A stretch of DNA of 52,506 nucleotides from Streptococcus orisratti DSM 15617 (GCF_000380105.1 NZ_KB904454.1:1-52506), one strand, 5' to 3'. Positions 30,543 to 41,131 are shown, numbered from the stretch's first letter. The notes: a model not told the origin generated them from the sequence alone. A program made the numbers and translations.

Positions 30543-31135
30543 TACAAATCCTCTTTTTTCAAAGGCTTTACGTCTTTGAGGAGTGGATGATGTTTATCAG
30601 CTTCTGAGACTTCCGCTTCTGCCAAATTTTCCCATGTGATGCCCAGAGCTGGGTCAGCGTAGTTGACAAAGGCATATTTGGGCTTGAGTTCAAGCGCCCA
30701 GTAGTCGTTGACAAGGTAAGTATAAGCTACTTTGTCAGTCAACACTTGGAAGCCATTAGCTACACCGCGAGGGACAAAGATTCCTTTTGACGCATCGATA
30801 ACAGTTTGGTAGGTATTGCCAAAGCTCTCCCCTTCACGAAGATCAACCCAAGAACCAAGAACTTTTCCCTCATCAGCGACTGAGATGTATTTATCCCATG
30901 GTTCAGCATGTAAACCTCGAAGCACGTTCTTACGTGAGAAAGAAATGTTATTTTGCAATTTGCCCGCTTCAAAAAAGCTTTCTGGGAATCCTAGCGGCAC
31001 CATTTTTTCTTTTTGGAAGTTCTCTTTAAACCAGCCACGGTTGTCACCACGAACTGGAATATCAAATTCCAACATGCCTGGAATGCCTTCGACAGGACGG
31101 CAAGCAAGTTCTTTTTCAAAAAATTGTTCTGTCAT
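30542..31135 (-). CDS. rmlC: dTDP-4-dehydrorhamnose 3,5-epimerase
   Basis: Third enzyme of dTDP-L-rhamnose synthesis. The 197-residue cupin-fold protein has FDIPVRGDNRGWFKENF, the catalytic histidine in NVLRGLHAEPWDKY, and GVANGFQVLTDKVAYTYLVNDYW. The start ATG 31135 (MTEQFFEKEL) is one base after the rmlA stop. It matches the variant RmlC type found in streptococci. The product feeds rhamnose into the cell-wall polysaccharide. Confidence 0.96.
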   Translation of the reverse strand: MTEQFFEKELACRPVEGIPGMLEFDIPVRGDNRGWFKENFQKEKMVPLGFPESFFEAGKLQNNISFSRKNVLRGLHAEPWDKYISVADEGKVLGSWVDLREGESFGNTYQTVIDASKGIFVPRGVANGFQVLTDKVAYTYLVNDYWALELKPKYAFVNYADPALGITWENLAEAEVSEADKHHPLLKDVKPLKKEDL

Positions 31136-31136
31136 C

Positions 31137-32006
31137 TTATGCTTCTCCAATCAAACGGAGCAAGTATTGTCCGTATTCATTTTTCTTAAGCGGCTGTGCC
31201 AATTCGTACACTTCTTCTTTGGTGATATAGCCCATACGATAAGCGATTTCTTCCAGATTGGCGACTTGTACATTTTGCATGCGTTGAACCGTTTCGATAT
31301 ACTGAGCCGCTTCAAGCAAGCTTTCGTGTGTTCCTGTATCCAACCAAGCAAAACCACGTCCCATCAGTTCAACAGACAAATCACCGCGATCAAGGTAAGC
31401 CTTGTTGACATCTGTGATTTCAAGCTCGCCACGAGGGCTTGGTTTGATGTTTTTAGCAATTTCTACGACATCATTGTCATAGAAGTAAAGACCGGTTACG
31501 GCGTAGTTAGAACGTGGGTGTTCTGGTTTTTCTTCAATAGAGATGGCATTCATGGCTTCGTCAAATTCTACGACACCAAAACGTTCTGGGTCTTTGACTT
31601 GATAACCAAAAACTGTTGCCCCTGATTCTTTTGCGGCAGCCTTTTGCAGCATCTTAGACAGACCTGGCCCATGGTAGATGTTGTCTCCAAGGATAAGGGC
31701 AATGCTATCATTTCCAATGAAGTCTTCCCCGATAATAAAGGCTTGCGCCAGTCCATCTGGACTTGGTTGTTCCGCATAAGACAGGGAAATGCCAAACTCA
31801 GAACCATCTTGAAGCAAATCCTTAAAGCGAGGCAAATCTTGAGGCGTTGAAATAATCAAGATTTCCTTAATCCCTGCCAACATAAGGGTTGAAAGGGGAT
31901 AATAAATCATAGGTTTATCATAAACCGGCATGAGTTGCTTAGATGCAGCGCGCGTCAAAGGGTACAAACGTGTCCCCGAGCCACCTGCTAGAATAATACC
32001 TTTCAT
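31137..32006 (-). CDS. rmlA: Glucose-1-phosphate thymidylyltransferase
   Basis: First enzyme of dTDP-L-rhamnose synthesis, making dTDP-glucose from glucose-1-phosphate and dTTP. The 289-residue protein has [16 protein letters not shown] at the N-terminus, then [25 protein letters not shown] and [16 protein letters not shown]. The start ATG 32006 has AGAGGAG upstream. It is the first gene of the operon rmlA-rmlC-nucleotidyltransferase-rmlB and has a clear promoter. Confidence 0.97.
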   Translation of the reverse strand: MKGIILAGGSGTRLYPLTRAASKQLMPVYDKPMIYYPLSTLMLAGIKEILIISTPQDLPRFKDLLQDGSEFGISLSYAEQPSPDGLAQAFIIGEDFIGNDSIALILGDNIYHGPGLSKMLQKAAAKESGATVFGYQVKDPERFGVVEFDEAMNAISIEEKPEHPRSNYAVTGLYFYDNDVVEIAKNIKPSPRGELEITDVNKAYLDRGDLSVELMGRGFAWLDTGTHESLLEAAQYIETVQRMQNVQVANLEEIAYRMGYITKEEVYELAQPLKKNEYGQYLLRLIGEA

Positions 32007-32037
32007 AGTGAGTCTCCTCTTTTAATTCGTCGCTACT

Positions 32038-32066
32038 ATTTTACCATTTTTTGCAGAGGCTGTCAC
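32038..32066 (-). promoter_or_regulatory. rmlA operon promoter
   Basis: The -35 box is GTGACA (32061-32066), the spacer 17 bases, and the -10 box TAAAAT (32038-32043), with an extended TGG before it. It lies about 32 bases before the rmlA ATG. Confidence 0.65.
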
Positions 32067-32184
32067 TAATCGCCATTTTCCAACTATTTTTGACCACTGA
32101 CTAATGTTGAATTTTGAATAAAACTCTAGTGGAAGACACTAATCTTTCAAAAGATTTTACAGTTGCAGCCATTTTATACTAAAA

Positions 32185-32217
32185 ACGAGTTTGGGATCAA
32201 AATAATCCCAAACTCGT
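32185..32217 (-). terminator. Terminator of apuA
   Basis: A long perfect stem ACGAGTTTGGGAT/ATCCCAAACTCGT with a short A/T loop, followed on the minus strand by TTTTTAG. It ends the apuA transcript before the rml promoter. Confidence 0.9.
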
Positions 32218-32262
32218 TACTGCAAATATCTAAGGTTATCAGATGTCTATGACGACTGCTTA

Positions 32263-35200
32263 CTAGGCATCTTTTTCGTCACGCTTTTTAGAAGCTGCAA
32301 GACCTAGACCACTTACAAGCAAGCTCAATCCTAATAAGTGATAAGGGAGATTTTCTGTATCACCGGTAGTAGGTAGTTGACTGCTTTCTTGAACTGCTTG
32401 TTTCGCTACTGGGGCAGAAGAAGTATTTTTAGCTACTGTTGCTGCTGTCTGAGTAGCTTGAACTGTTTGCCCGATTCCAATCAGAATGTAGGCATCTTCT
32501 GCTCGTACAACTTTTTCTTCTAGCAACTGGCTTGCTACCAAGACGCCTTCCACATAAACGTCACGGTAGGTGCGTACCACGCTGCCTTCTTTACCAGTTG
32601 TTACTTCTTGTTTTACTCCTTTTGCTAGATCTGTCGTTTCTTGATAGTGCGTTGTAAACTCAAGAGGAGACGTTTCAGTCCTTTCTTTTGTTGTAAACTT
32701 CAATTCTGGTTTTTCTGCTGCTGTTGGCGCGTTATCAGGCACTTCAGTTACGAGTGAACTCAAACGTACAATTGCAGCTGTTAATGGTGCCAAAATAAAG
32801 CTATCTGCTGTTTTTGTTACCCCAACTGGATTAGTAATTGCTTCAAGACCAGCTTGAGCTCCATCAACAATAATCTCACCATTTAGGAGCGCTTTGTAAG
32901 CATCACTGAGAACGAAGCTACGCTCTTTGCTATCTGCATTCACAAAGACTGCATAACGATCTCCATTTGAAGCAATGGTTTGATAAGCAATGACAACATC
33001 CTCTTTAGCAATGCCGTTTTGACCAGGAAGACTAATTAGAGAAACAGTAGTGTCCACATCAGTTTTCGTTGATAATCTAAAGGCATCTGTTGATTTTCTA
33101 AGTGCAATCAACCCTTTAGTGTAAGCCTGTGTCGCTACATTTTCAGGATAGGCTTCGGCATCAGTTGCCTTTGTCCAATCAAAATGATTAATAGCATCAG
33201 ATGAATCATAGGAATCATGAATATAATAAGGGTAGTCAAATGGTGTACCATCTGCGTTGGTCAAGAGGTGAGATTTATTTGGAACCTTGTCATCTGATAC
33301 AGGGTAACGGTAGGCTTCATCTTTGAACTGCTTGGTCCGACCATATTCCTGTCCAGAATGAATAAATGGTGTTCCTTGTGCTGTAAGAATGAGAAGATTT
33401 CCTAAACGTTGACGTTGTAAGATTTCCTTATAATTCTCAGCCTTACTTGGATCTTTCTTGATAGACTGCGCAATGATGTCAAATAGGGTGAGATTATCAT
33501 GTGCTGCAATATATTGAATCACATCGCCTGGGTCATCTGCCGTGAAGTTTCCAGGTTGAGCCTTAATGTCATTAAAGATTGATTGAATATCTCTAGCACC
33601 TGTTGTGATGAAGGCAGGTTGGCCTTCATTTGGATAACCTGATTTTAGGCTATTTCTAATCTCATCAGAGAAGACCGCAACGGTATCCGTGCTGCTCATC
33701 CAATCTTGATCAGCGGCTTTCTCAGGTTGGTTAACGTCCCCTGTATAAGTTCTCCAGCCTTCTCCTAGCATGATAATGTTAGGGTTAAGCTCTTTAGCAG
33801 CATTATAAGCTGCCTCAATCGCTGCTGCATCATGATCTCCCATCATATCAAAGCGGAAACCATCAACCTTAAATTCATCAACCAAGTACTTGATAGAATC
33901 TACCATGACGCGACGACTCATATAGTGAGTTGTTCCCAAGCGACCGCCACCAAAGCTAGATTTAGCAGTGCCATCAGCCTCCATAAAGTGGTAATAATTT
34001 GGCTCCAAATCTTCAAATAGTGACGTTTGTGCTGTGTGATTATAGACCACATCTAAAATCACACCCATTCCACGTTTATGAATTTCGTTGACAAGATTTT
34101 TAAATTCTTCGATGCGTTTAGCTGGATCAGTCGGATCACTTGAGTACATGCCTGTTAGAGAGAAATAGTTTTGAGGATCGTATCCCCAGTTGTAGTTACT
34201 GTTGCTTGATGCGTATTCACTGAGACGCTCTGCATTTTTCAACTCATTGACAAAATAGTAACTCATAACAGGAAGTAATTGAATGTGGGTAACACCCAAA
34301 TCTTGTAAATAGTCTAGACGTTCAGCAAAAGCTGCAAATGTACCAAACTGAGCCTTCAAATCATCTGAAATCGCTTCATCTGATGTAAAATCACGCACAT
34401 GGGCTTCATAAATTACCGCATCTTCCCGTTGCTTGAAGTTTGGAATATTAGCATAAGTCAAATCACTTGGTCCATACTCGCTAGGATCCACAAAGGCTGC
34501 CTTAGCCACCTTATAAGATGGATCGGTATCTGCAAGGTCACTATTCCACTCGGCCAATGATTTAGCATAAGGATCAAGAACCAAAACAGTTGTATCACCG
34601 CGCGTGATTTCATAGTGGTAGTAGTAACCACGGTAATCAGATAGACCTAACGCTTTATCTGCTAAATGAACATCCCATTGACCTTTGTCACCCTTAGTCA
34701 TGGCAACTTTTCCAATCACTTTGCTTTGATCGTCTTTGTCATAAACCACCAAATTAACAGCATCCGCACTTGGAGACCAGAGAGTAGCATCCACTACACT
34801 ACCGTTAGCTGTCACACGCGCACCAAGTTCGCCATCATATGCATAGAGGCTATCTTTCAATTGCCAGCTCATCTTAGTAGTAAAGCTATCGCTACCATAT
34901 TTAAGCGTATAGCCTGCATGTTCTTGGTTAAAGTCACCTTTAATCCGTACTTTTTTACCAGCTTCATCCAAAGTCAATCCAGAAATAGTAACAGCTTGAC
35001 CATCTTTGTCAGTAATTGTCATTTTCTCTAACAAACTTGCTTCATCTGCCCCTTCAAGGGTTGTAAAGCTGGCTTCTAGCTCTGTTAAACTAATATGTGA
35101 CACCCCTGTAACACGGACGTTGTTGATGAAATAAGGATTAGTGTAAACTGTTGCATCATCATCTCTTAGGAAAATTTGACTATTTTTGGCCAAATCAGCA

Positions 35201-38200
35201 AACTTATAGTCATTTGGTTGGATTTTAACAGCATCGCCTTCCTTACTTTCATCAAGAAGAAGGAAACCAATGGAACTTGCAGCATCTGACAACTTCACAT
35301 CAATATAGCGACCATACTTGCCTTCGTTATCAAAGTTGATACCGTCTGGCCAATCACCCAAAGTGACATCTTGGACATCTCCCCAAATCCAGAGAGCTTT
35401 ATTATCATAATCACCATCCGTACGCAGATAATTGATACGGATATAACCTTCCTTAAGTGGTTCTGAATAATGCAAATTATAATTTTCATCAAACCAAGCT
35501 TCGTTCATCGCTGGACTAATCAACTCAACTAGTTTATCACCTGTGATATTGTCCCCTGCTGTGTTGTTAATCAAAAGACTAATCTTGCTAGGTTTTTCTG
35601 TCATTTTGACATCAAGGTAATAACCATAGTCATCTTGTTTAGCATTAGCAAAGCTTGTGGCACCAGTTGGCCATGCACCATTATCACTTGATGGGGTTGC
35701 TACATCATCCCAAGTCCAAAGACCCAAGCTATCCAAGTTATCTGATGGTAAGGTCTTGAAATGAAGACGAATACTACCTTGGGCAATTGGTTCTTCTTCC
35801 TTGACTGGACTCGTAGCAGATATAATATCTCCGTTAGCCACCTTAATTAACATGGTACCGCCATTAGCCAAGGTTGGAACATCTACTTGAACAAACCATT
35901 TATCACCATCAGCTTGAGGCTTATAAGTTTTTCCAGAGTAATAATCTGTAAGAGTCGCATTTTCTCCTGATACTTCGATTAGAGCAGGTTTAAACTCATC
36001 AGCAACTGAATAAAGAATGTAAGCTGAATCGTCTTTATAGCTACGTTTCGCAAGCACCCATTGAGCCCCATCACTTCCACCAACAATAGTGTGTTCCCCT
36101 CGAGAAAGTAGCTCTGAGTTGGCATTACGGAAGTCAAGGACTTTCTTATAATGCGCTAAGATATCACTGTCTCCCACCTTAGACCAATCAAAATCATAAC
36201 GATTATCATATTGTGGCCAGTTGTTAGCACCACTTTGACCTAATTCTTCGCCATAGTAGATGACTGGCTGACCTTTGGCAGTTAGGAGAGCTGTCGCTGC
36301 TAGCTTTAATTTATTTGTATCACCATTGATACTATACAAGAAACCATCTTCATCATGACTACCCAAGAATTGTCCCAAAGTAGCTGCACTGTTAATGGCC
36401 TCACCGCGCGCCGCTAATTCTTTATTGGCTGCAATCAAGTTGCCGTTTACCAAGAGTTTAGCGATATCCTTGAAGCCAAAATCAAGCAATGAATCCATTG
36501 TACCTGCTTTAAGGTCACCCTTAGTATCTTTATAATTAGCACCCCAAGATTCGCCAATCAGGTGGAAATCAATATCTTTCTCAGCTAACTCATTTTTAAA
36601 ATGTTGCCAAGTGGTATCATCAACGTGTTTAACAGTATCCACGCGGAAAGCATAAATGCTGTTGCCCTTAGCTGTGGTTGAACGTTCCAACCATGAGGTT
36701 TGCCAGTCAACCAATTGACGACGAACAACATCATCTTCTGTCTTAAAGTCAGGCAATCCAGATAGAGAACCTTGTTGATCATCACCTTCTTTGTTTTCTT
36801 CCGGTGTTCTAACCAAACCTTTAAAGGTATCTTCTGTACCATAGCCAGCATGGTTTAGAACCACGTCCACGATGATATTAATACCTTTTTCAGCAGCCTT
36901 GTCAATCAATTCATGGAAGTCAGCAAGGCTTCCCAAATGAGGATTAAGTTTCTCAAAGTTTGATGCCCAATAACCGTGGTAGGCATAGTATTCTGCGTCC
37001 CCAGCGCTCCCTGGAATATTTTCTACAATAGGTGTCAACCAGATAGAAGTTACCCCTAATTCTTTAAGGTAATCAAGTTTTTCTGTAACCCCTTTGAAAT
37101 CACCACCTTGATAAACACCACGTTGGTTGGTTGCTTGTGCATAAGGCTGATTGTAAGGATTATCATTGCTAGTATCACCATTCTTGAAGCGGTCTGTCAG
37201 CATGAAGTAGATGATTTGCTCATCCCAATCTTTCTCGCCATCTTTCTTCTGGTGCTCTGTAATCGTTACTTTAACTTTAGTTTCATAGTAACCATTATTC
37301 GTATCATAAACCCTTACAGGCAGTTCATAATCTCCTGCAGCAACCTCACTACTTGCATTCAAAGTGACTTTGTTTAACTCCGGTGAAATATCAATGATTC
37401 CACCACCTATAGCTGTGCTGTCAACCTGAGTTTTGTAAATATCAACATTATCTGGGTTATTTACTGAGATAGATAAAATACCATGTTGATTGTAGTCAAA
37501 CGCTTTATCAACTTCTGCTGTTAAGCTGATATTGGCTTTCCCAGGTTCCGCTTTGGATAAATCTAATTCCAAGGTTTCTGGGATATAATATGGATTTGTA
37601 TAAACTGTTGCTTCGTCATTTCTGAGGAAAATTTGGCTATGAACTTGACGATTAGCAAAGCTCATATCTGAACTTTTATTTCCTGGTAGTTCTGGATTAT
37701 TTTGGTTAACCACTAGGAACCCAATGCGAGATTCCAACGCCTTTGACAAGGGAACATCAACATAGCGTCCATATTGTCCTTCTGCTGTAAAATCAAGCGC
37801 ACCGTCTGGCCATCCATCGCTAGCTACCGTATCACCCCAAAGCCAAAGACCCCAGCCATCATAGTTGCCATCATCACGCTTGTAGTTAATACGAACAACT
37901 TTTTCATCACTAAGAGGTTTGTAGGTATTTAACTTAAAGTCTGGCGCAATCCAAGCCTCATTCATTTGAGGAGCAACAATTTCAATTTTTTGATCCCCTT
38001 CAGTAACTTTTTCGCCATCTTTTAGGAGGAGATAACCAATAGAGGCTGGATTTTCAGATTGCTTAACATCTATATAGTAGCCATAATCGTCTTTTTGACT
38101 AGCGACGAATGGCTGGGCATCAGTTGGCCATTTATTACCATCAGAAGGAGTTGCAACACCGCCCCAAGTCCAAAGACCGTAGTGATCAATAGCACTATCA

Positions 38201-38751
38201 TCCAAGCCGGCGAAGTGTAAACGAATGTTCCCCTCTTCAATCGGTACTGGGGCTGTTTCCTCAGTAGTTGTTGCTGGAGAAACGGTTGCCGCATTTTCTG
38301 TAGAATCAGTTGTTGACTTTTCAACAGAAGCCGCAGCACTTTCTGAAGGTTGCTCTTCAGAAATCGGGGTAGTTGTTGCTGGAGTCGCATCAGCTGTGAT
38401 ACTTTGATTTTCTGTTTGACTATCAGCTGCTAGCGCAGGGGGTTCAGCAGGAGATGAACTACCCGTTTCAGTTGCCACTACTACTTCATCTGTAACAGTT
38501 GTAGTTGTTGCCTGACTTGTCTCAGGACTTGCTGTCAAGTCTGTTACTTGAGTAGTCGAGCCACTATCACTTTGAGCTGTTACAACTTGCTCAGACTGAA
38601 CGGCTGCCTCGTCAGCTCTTACAAGAGAATTAGGCTGACCTAGAGCAAAAAAACTAGCAGCAATAGCTACTGAAGCTACTCCCACTTTAAATTTTCGAAT
38701 GGAAAAAATTTCTTTTTTCTCAAGCCATGATTTTGAACGTTTCTTAGGCAT
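32263..38751 (-). CDS. apuA: Cell-wall-anchored bifunctional amylopullulanase
   Basis: The 2162-residue surface enzyme degrades glycogen, starch and pullulan. In order: an FSIRK-type signal peptide (about 1-46); a Ser/Thr/Glu-rich linker; a first pair of carbohydrate-binding CBM41 modules (about 175-390, IRLHFAGLDDSAIDHYGLWTW and VRINYKRDDGNYDGWGLWLW); an alpha-amylase (FRVDTVKHVD, LIGESWGANY, GSHDEDGF); a second CBM41 pair; a type I pullulanase (YNWGYDP, DVVYNHT, DGFRFDMMGDHD, GEGWRTYTGD, AAHDNLTLFD); a C-terminal repeat region; and LPTTG (2126-2130), a hydrophobic segment and a charged tail for sortase. The two CBM pairs look like an internal duplication. It is a single-gene transcript. This layout is known from S. 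suis ApuA, a host-glycogen degrading and adhesion factor. Confidence 0.96.
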   Translation of the reverse strand: MPKKRSKSWLEKKEIFSIRKFKVGVASVAIAASFFALGQPNSLVRADEAAVQSEQVVTAQSDSGSTTQVTDLTASPETSQATTTTVTDEVVVATETGSSSPAEPPALAADSQTENQSITADATPATTTPISEEQPSESAAASVEKSTTDSTENAATVSPATTTEETAPVPIEEGNIRLHFAGLDDSAIDHYGLWTWGGVATPSDGNKWPTDAQPFVASQKDDYGYYIDVKQSENPASIGYLLLKDGEKVTEGDQKIEIVAPQMNEAWIAPDFKLNTYKPLSDEKVVRINYKRDDGNYDGWGLWLWGDTVASDGWPDGALDFTAEGQYGRYVDVPLSKALESRIGFLVVNQNNPELPGNKSSDMSFANRQVHSQIFLRNDEATVYTNPYYIPETLELDLSKAEPGKANISLTAEVDKAFDYNQHGILSISVNNPDNVDIYKTQVDSTAIGGGIIDISPELNKVTLNASSEVAAGDYELPVRVYDTNNGYYETKVKVTITEHQKKDGEKDWDEQIIYFMLTDRFKNGDTSNDNPYNQPYAQATNQRGVYQGGDFKGVTEKLDYLKELGVTSIWLTPIVENIPGSAGDAEYYAYHGYWASNFEKLNPHLGSLADFHELIDKAAEKGINIIVDVVLNHAGYGTEDTFKGLVRTPEENKEGDDQQGSLSGLPDFKTEDDVVRRQLVDWQTSWLERSTTAKGNSIYAFRVDTVKHVDDTTWQHFKNELAEKDIDFHLIGESWGANYKDTKGDLKAGTMDSLLDFGFKDIAKLLVNGNLIAANKELAARGEAINSAATLGQFLGSHDEDGFLYSINGDTNKLKLAATALLTAKGQPVIYYGEELGQSGANNWPQYDNRYDFDWSKVGDSDILAHYKKVLDFRNANSELLSRGEHTIVGGSDGAQWVLAKRSYKDDSAYILYSVADEFKPALIEVSGENATLTDYYSGKTYKPQADGDKWFVQVDVPTLANGGTMLIKVANGDIISATSPVKEEEPIAQGSIRLHFKTLPSDNLDSLGLWTWDDVATPSSDNGAWPTGATSFANAKQDDYGYYLDVKMTEKPSKISLLINNTAGDNITGDKLVELISPAMNEAWFDENYNLHYSEPLKEGYIRINYLRTDGDYDNKALWIWGDVQDVTLGDWPDGINFDNEGKYGRYIDVKLSDAASSIGFLLLDESKEGDAVKIQPNDYKFADLAKNSQIFLRDDDATVYTNPYFINNVRVTGVSHISLTELEASFTTLEGADEASLLEKMTITDKDGQAVTISGLTLDEAGKKVRIKGDFNQEHAGYTLKYGSDSFTTKMSWQLKDSLYAYDGELGARVTANGSVVDATLWSPSADAVNLVVYDKDDQSKVIGKVAMTKGDKGQWDVHLADKALGLSDYRGYYYHYEITRGDTTVLVLDPYAKSLAEWNSDLADTDPSYKVAKAAFVDPSEYGPSDLTYANIPNFKQREDAVIYEAHVRDFTSDEAISDDLKAQFGTFAAFAERLDYLQDLGVTHIQLLPVMSYYFVNELKNAERLSEYASSNSNYNWGYDPQNYFSLTGMYSSDPTDPAKRIEEFKNLVNEIHKRGMGVILDVVYNHTAQTSLFEDLEPNYYHFMEADGTAKSSFGGGRLGTTHYMSRRVMVDSIKYLVDEFKVDGFRFDMMGDHDAAAIEAAYNAAKELNPNIIMLGEGWRTYTGDVNQPEKAADQDWMSSTDTVAVFSDEIRNSLKSGYPNEGQPAFITTGARDIQSIFNDIKAQPGNFTADDPGDVIQYIAAHDNLTLFDIIAQSIKKDPSKAENYKEILQRQRLGNLLILTAQGTPFIHSGQEYGRTKQFKDEAYRYPVSDDKVPNKSHLLTNADGTPFDYPYYIHDSYDSSDAINHFDWTKATDAEAYPENVATQAYTKGLIALRKSTDAFRLSTKTDVDTTVSLISLPGQNGIAKEDVVIAYQTIASNGDRYAVFVNADSKERSFVLSDAYKALLNGEIIVDGAQAGLEAITNPVGVTKTADSFILAPLTAAIVRLSSLVTEVPDNAPTAAEKPELKFTTKERTETSPLEFTTHYQETTDLAKGVKQEVTTGKEGSVVRTYRDVYVEGVLVASQLLEEKVVRAEDAYILIGIGQTVQATQTAATVAKNTSSAPVAKQAVQESSQLPTTGDTENLPYHLLGLSLLVSGLGLAASKKRDEKDA

Positions 38752-38782
38752 AATAATCTCCTTTGGATCTTACTTATACTTC

Positions 38783-38810
38783 AGTATAACTTTTTTTAAA
38801 ATAAATGCAA
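38783..38810 (-). promoter_or_regulatory. apuA promoter
   Basis: The -35 box is TTGCAT (38805-38810), the spacer 16 bases, and the -10 box TATACT (38783-38788). The -35 lies inside the cre site. The transcript would begin about 25-30 bases before the ATG. Confidence 0.75.
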
Positions 38811-38819
38811 GCGGTTGCA
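38806..38819 (-). promoter_or_regulatory. cre site (CcpA operator) of apuA
   Basis: TGCAAGCGGTTGCA fits the catabolite-response consensus TGNAANCGNNNNCA at every position. Because it covers the -35 box, CcpA binding would block transcription when preferred sugars are present. Confidence 0.85.
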
Positions 38820-38820
38820 C

Positions 38821-38840
38821 AAATGTTACCGGTAACATTT
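38821..38840. promoter_or_regulatory. 20-bp perfect palindrome, probable LacI/GalR-type operator
   Basis: AAATGTTACCGGTAACATTT is a perfect palindrome with the central CG typical of LacI/GalR operators. It begins one base upstream of the cre site, immediately before the apuA promoter. The LacI-family regulator at 44502-45479 is the nearest candidate to bind it. Confidence 0.75.
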
Positions 38841-38949
38841 TTATGCCTAGTTATGACAAATATAACATTTGAATACACAGATTTCACTGAAAATAACGCT
38901 AATTTAATCCTATCTAGAGGGGCAGACAAAGCTTTAACATAGTAAAAAC

Positions 38950-39005
38950 AAAAAGCAAATAAACATCTTCAACCATTAAATACTTTGAAGGGTTATTTGC
39001 TTTTT
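38950..39005 (-). terminator. Terminator of the BceB-like permease gene
   Basis: A long stem AAAAAGCAAATAA.../...TTATTTGCTTTTT with an inner CTTCAA/TTGAAG stem. The flanks are A and T runs, so it can act on both strands. Confidence 0.75.
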
Positions 39006-39113
39006 AGGAGATGAACATTTGGACCATAATCTAGTTTTTTCAGCTCACCTTTACTATTAAGTTACTCTGTAGACTTTAAACATAATGAACTAACAAAATT
39101 CAAACAAGTACGA

Positions 39114-41075
39114 TCATCGTTCAATAATACGATAATAGATACGGCTGGTCAATTTGTAGATAAGATAATAAATAGCACAAATCAACAAAATGGTTATAAC
39201 ACTGACACTATAAATCAAAGAAGATGAGGTAACACCAAAGACTGCTAACATGCGTTTTAAAAGAACAAGGGAAACTGCGAAATGCAGACTAGCCATCAGA
39301 AGTGGCAAGAAAAATACCAAAATAATTTGCGAGTTGATTGTTCGTTGGACAAACTGCTTGCTCATACCAACTTCTTGTAAAATCTTGTAAGATTTCCTAT
39401 CTTCATGACCTTCTGAATATTGTTTGTAGTAAATAATAAGAGCCGCTCCTAAAAGGAAGCTGATTCCCAACATAAAACCTGTAAAAAGAAAGCCACCTGT
39501 AAAACTGAGCATCATAGCAAGTGTATCCGATTTTTGGACAATGTAACCATTAATGTTTTTATCAGTAAAACCTCCGCCTTTTGAGGTTATATGTTGTACT
39601 TGTTTATTAGATAAGTCTGTGAAAACATGATATTCCATCTTTGTTTCTACGCCCATCACTTCATCTACTTGACTGAATTTTTCCATAACCATTTCCAAAA
39701 CGTTGTCGTTCGCAACCACAAGTAAAGCTGGATTAAACGTAGCATAGAGGTCAGGTAAGAATAACTTTTCAGGTCCTTTTATAGCTTGATAGGTTTCATT
39801 TCCTATAGTAAGCTGTCTAAGTTCATTGCTCACCTCCGGCGTGATAAACGTAATCTGATTATCTTTAAGTTGAGCTAACTCATTACCTAGTTTGCGAAAA
39901 TCATCCTGCGTGACAAGGATAGTATAATAAAATTTTCCCTTTACTGGATTCGTTTGATTAGTAGGATTTAGAGCAAGCGCTTGCCCTCCATCATAGGGCA
40001 GTGCTAAAGTTGCAGTCAAGTATCTAATAGCAGCATCTGCCTTTGCAGGATATTTTTTCAAAACAGATAATTGAAACGCTTCTTCTCCTTGCGAACGGTT
40101 GGCAACCTTGTAAATGATTGAGCTCTTTTTGGGAAACTGTTTATCGACAGAGCTAATGGTACCCGTGTGAAGTGAAACCGTCGTCGCAACTGTTACAAAT
40201 GCCATAACGGCTAACAAAGTGATGTTAGCCAGACCAACAGCATGCTGTTTCATACGAAAAAGCATCTGCGATGTTGTGATAAAATGCTCAGGCTGATAAA
40301 AATAGACTTTATTCCTACGACGTCTTTTCAAATACCAGGCAATAAAGCTGACATAAAAAAGGTAGGTACCCAAAATAACAGGAAGTACCGCTAAAAAGAA
40401 GAGATAAATGACTGCTAAACCAGACTTATTACCCGATGAAAGAGACAGGTAATAACCTAATCCCAAAGATAAAAGTGATAAAACAGCTAAAAGTAAATTT
40501 CCCTTAGGTTCCTGTTCTCCCTTTTCACTGCTCCTAAAAAGAAGAAGGGGAGTCACTTTTCCAATTGTACGCACTGCAATGATTTCTAAAACAGCAAATA
40601 TACCTGCAAATATCACTGCAGTCAATACAAATGCCATAGGAATTACCACAAAATTAAACTGATTGACCTGTATTAGATTAATAAAAATCAGATATAGTAG
40701 ATTAGAAAATGCGCCACTGAGAATACTACCTAGACAGATAATAATGATAAAAATCATCCATAGTTCAATACTTGCAATCAGCGACACTCTTTTCTTAGTC
40801 ATGCCCAATATATTATACAGCCCAAACTCACGCGCCCTTTGTTTCATCAGGAAGTTAAAACTATAAATTTCCATAATCAAGGAGAAAATAGTCATAACGA
40901 CCACCCCCAGTACCAAAGCTACTATGCCAGAACCCATAGTATTCTTTACAGGACTGAGTATTATCAGAAAAAGGGAAGAAAGCAAGGTGTACAGTACTGT
41001 ACTTGCCAAGACAAAAGGAGCGAAAATAGATAGCGATTTTCTGATATTTTGATAAGCAAGCTTAAAATAAAACAT
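39114..41075 (-). CDS. BceB-like ABC transporter permease, without its ATPase
   Basis: The 653-residue membrane protein has the BceB layout: FYFKLAYQNIRKSLSIFAPF at the start, four N-terminal hydrophobic segments with QRAREFGLYNILGMTKKRV, a large extracellular loop of roughly 220 residues (about 305-520), and a C-terminal FtsX-like part (YKQYSEGHEDRKSYKILQEVGMS). Such permeases pair with a BceA-type ATPase and a two-component system to sense and resist peptide antibiotics such as bacitracin. No ATPase or sensor kinase gene is adjacent; only a 45-codon ORF precedes it. The start ATG has a strong GGAGGTGA site. Whether it borrows an ATPase encoded elsewhere is unknown. Confidence 0.85.
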   Translation of the reverse strand: MFYFKLAYQNIRKSLSIFAPFVLASTVLYTLLSSLFLIILSPVKNTMGSGIVALVLGVVVMTIFSLIMEIYSFNFLMKQRAREFGLYNILGMTKKRVSLIASIELWMIFIIIICLGSILSGAFSNLLYLIFINLIQVNQFNFVVIPMAFVLTAVIFAGIFAVLEIIAVRTIGKVTPLLLFRSSEKGEQEPKGNLLLAVLSLLSLGLGYYLSLSSGNKSGLAVIYLFFLAVLPVILGTYLFYVSFIAWYLKRRRRNKVYFYQPEHFITTSQMLFRMKQHAVGLANITLLAVMAFVTVATTVSLHTGTISSVDKQFPKKSSIIYKVANRSQGEEAFQLSVLKKYPAKADAAIRYLTATLALPYDGGQALALNPTNQTNPVKGKFYYTILVTQDDFRKLGNELAQLKDNQITFITPEVSNELRQLTIGNETYQAIKGPEKLFLPDLYATFNPALLVVANDNVLEMVMEKFSQVDEVMGVETKMEYHVFTDLSNKQVQHITSKGGGFTDKNINGYIVQKSDTLAMMLSFTGGFLFTGFMLGISFLLGAALIIYYKQYSEGHEDRKSYKILQEVGMSKQFVQRTINSQIILVFFLPLLMASLHFAVSLVLLKRMLAVFGVTSSSLIYSVSVITILLICAIYYLIYKLTSRIYYRIIER

Positions 41076-41131
41076 TACTCACCTCCAGTATTTCTATTGA
41101 AACTCATTAACAAAAGCAAAGCCACAGCCTC

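Noticed and set aside
39975..39995. GCAAGCGCTTGC palindrome inside the permease gene
   Set aside because: It encodes normal codons in the middle of the gene, far from a promoter; a chance match is likely.
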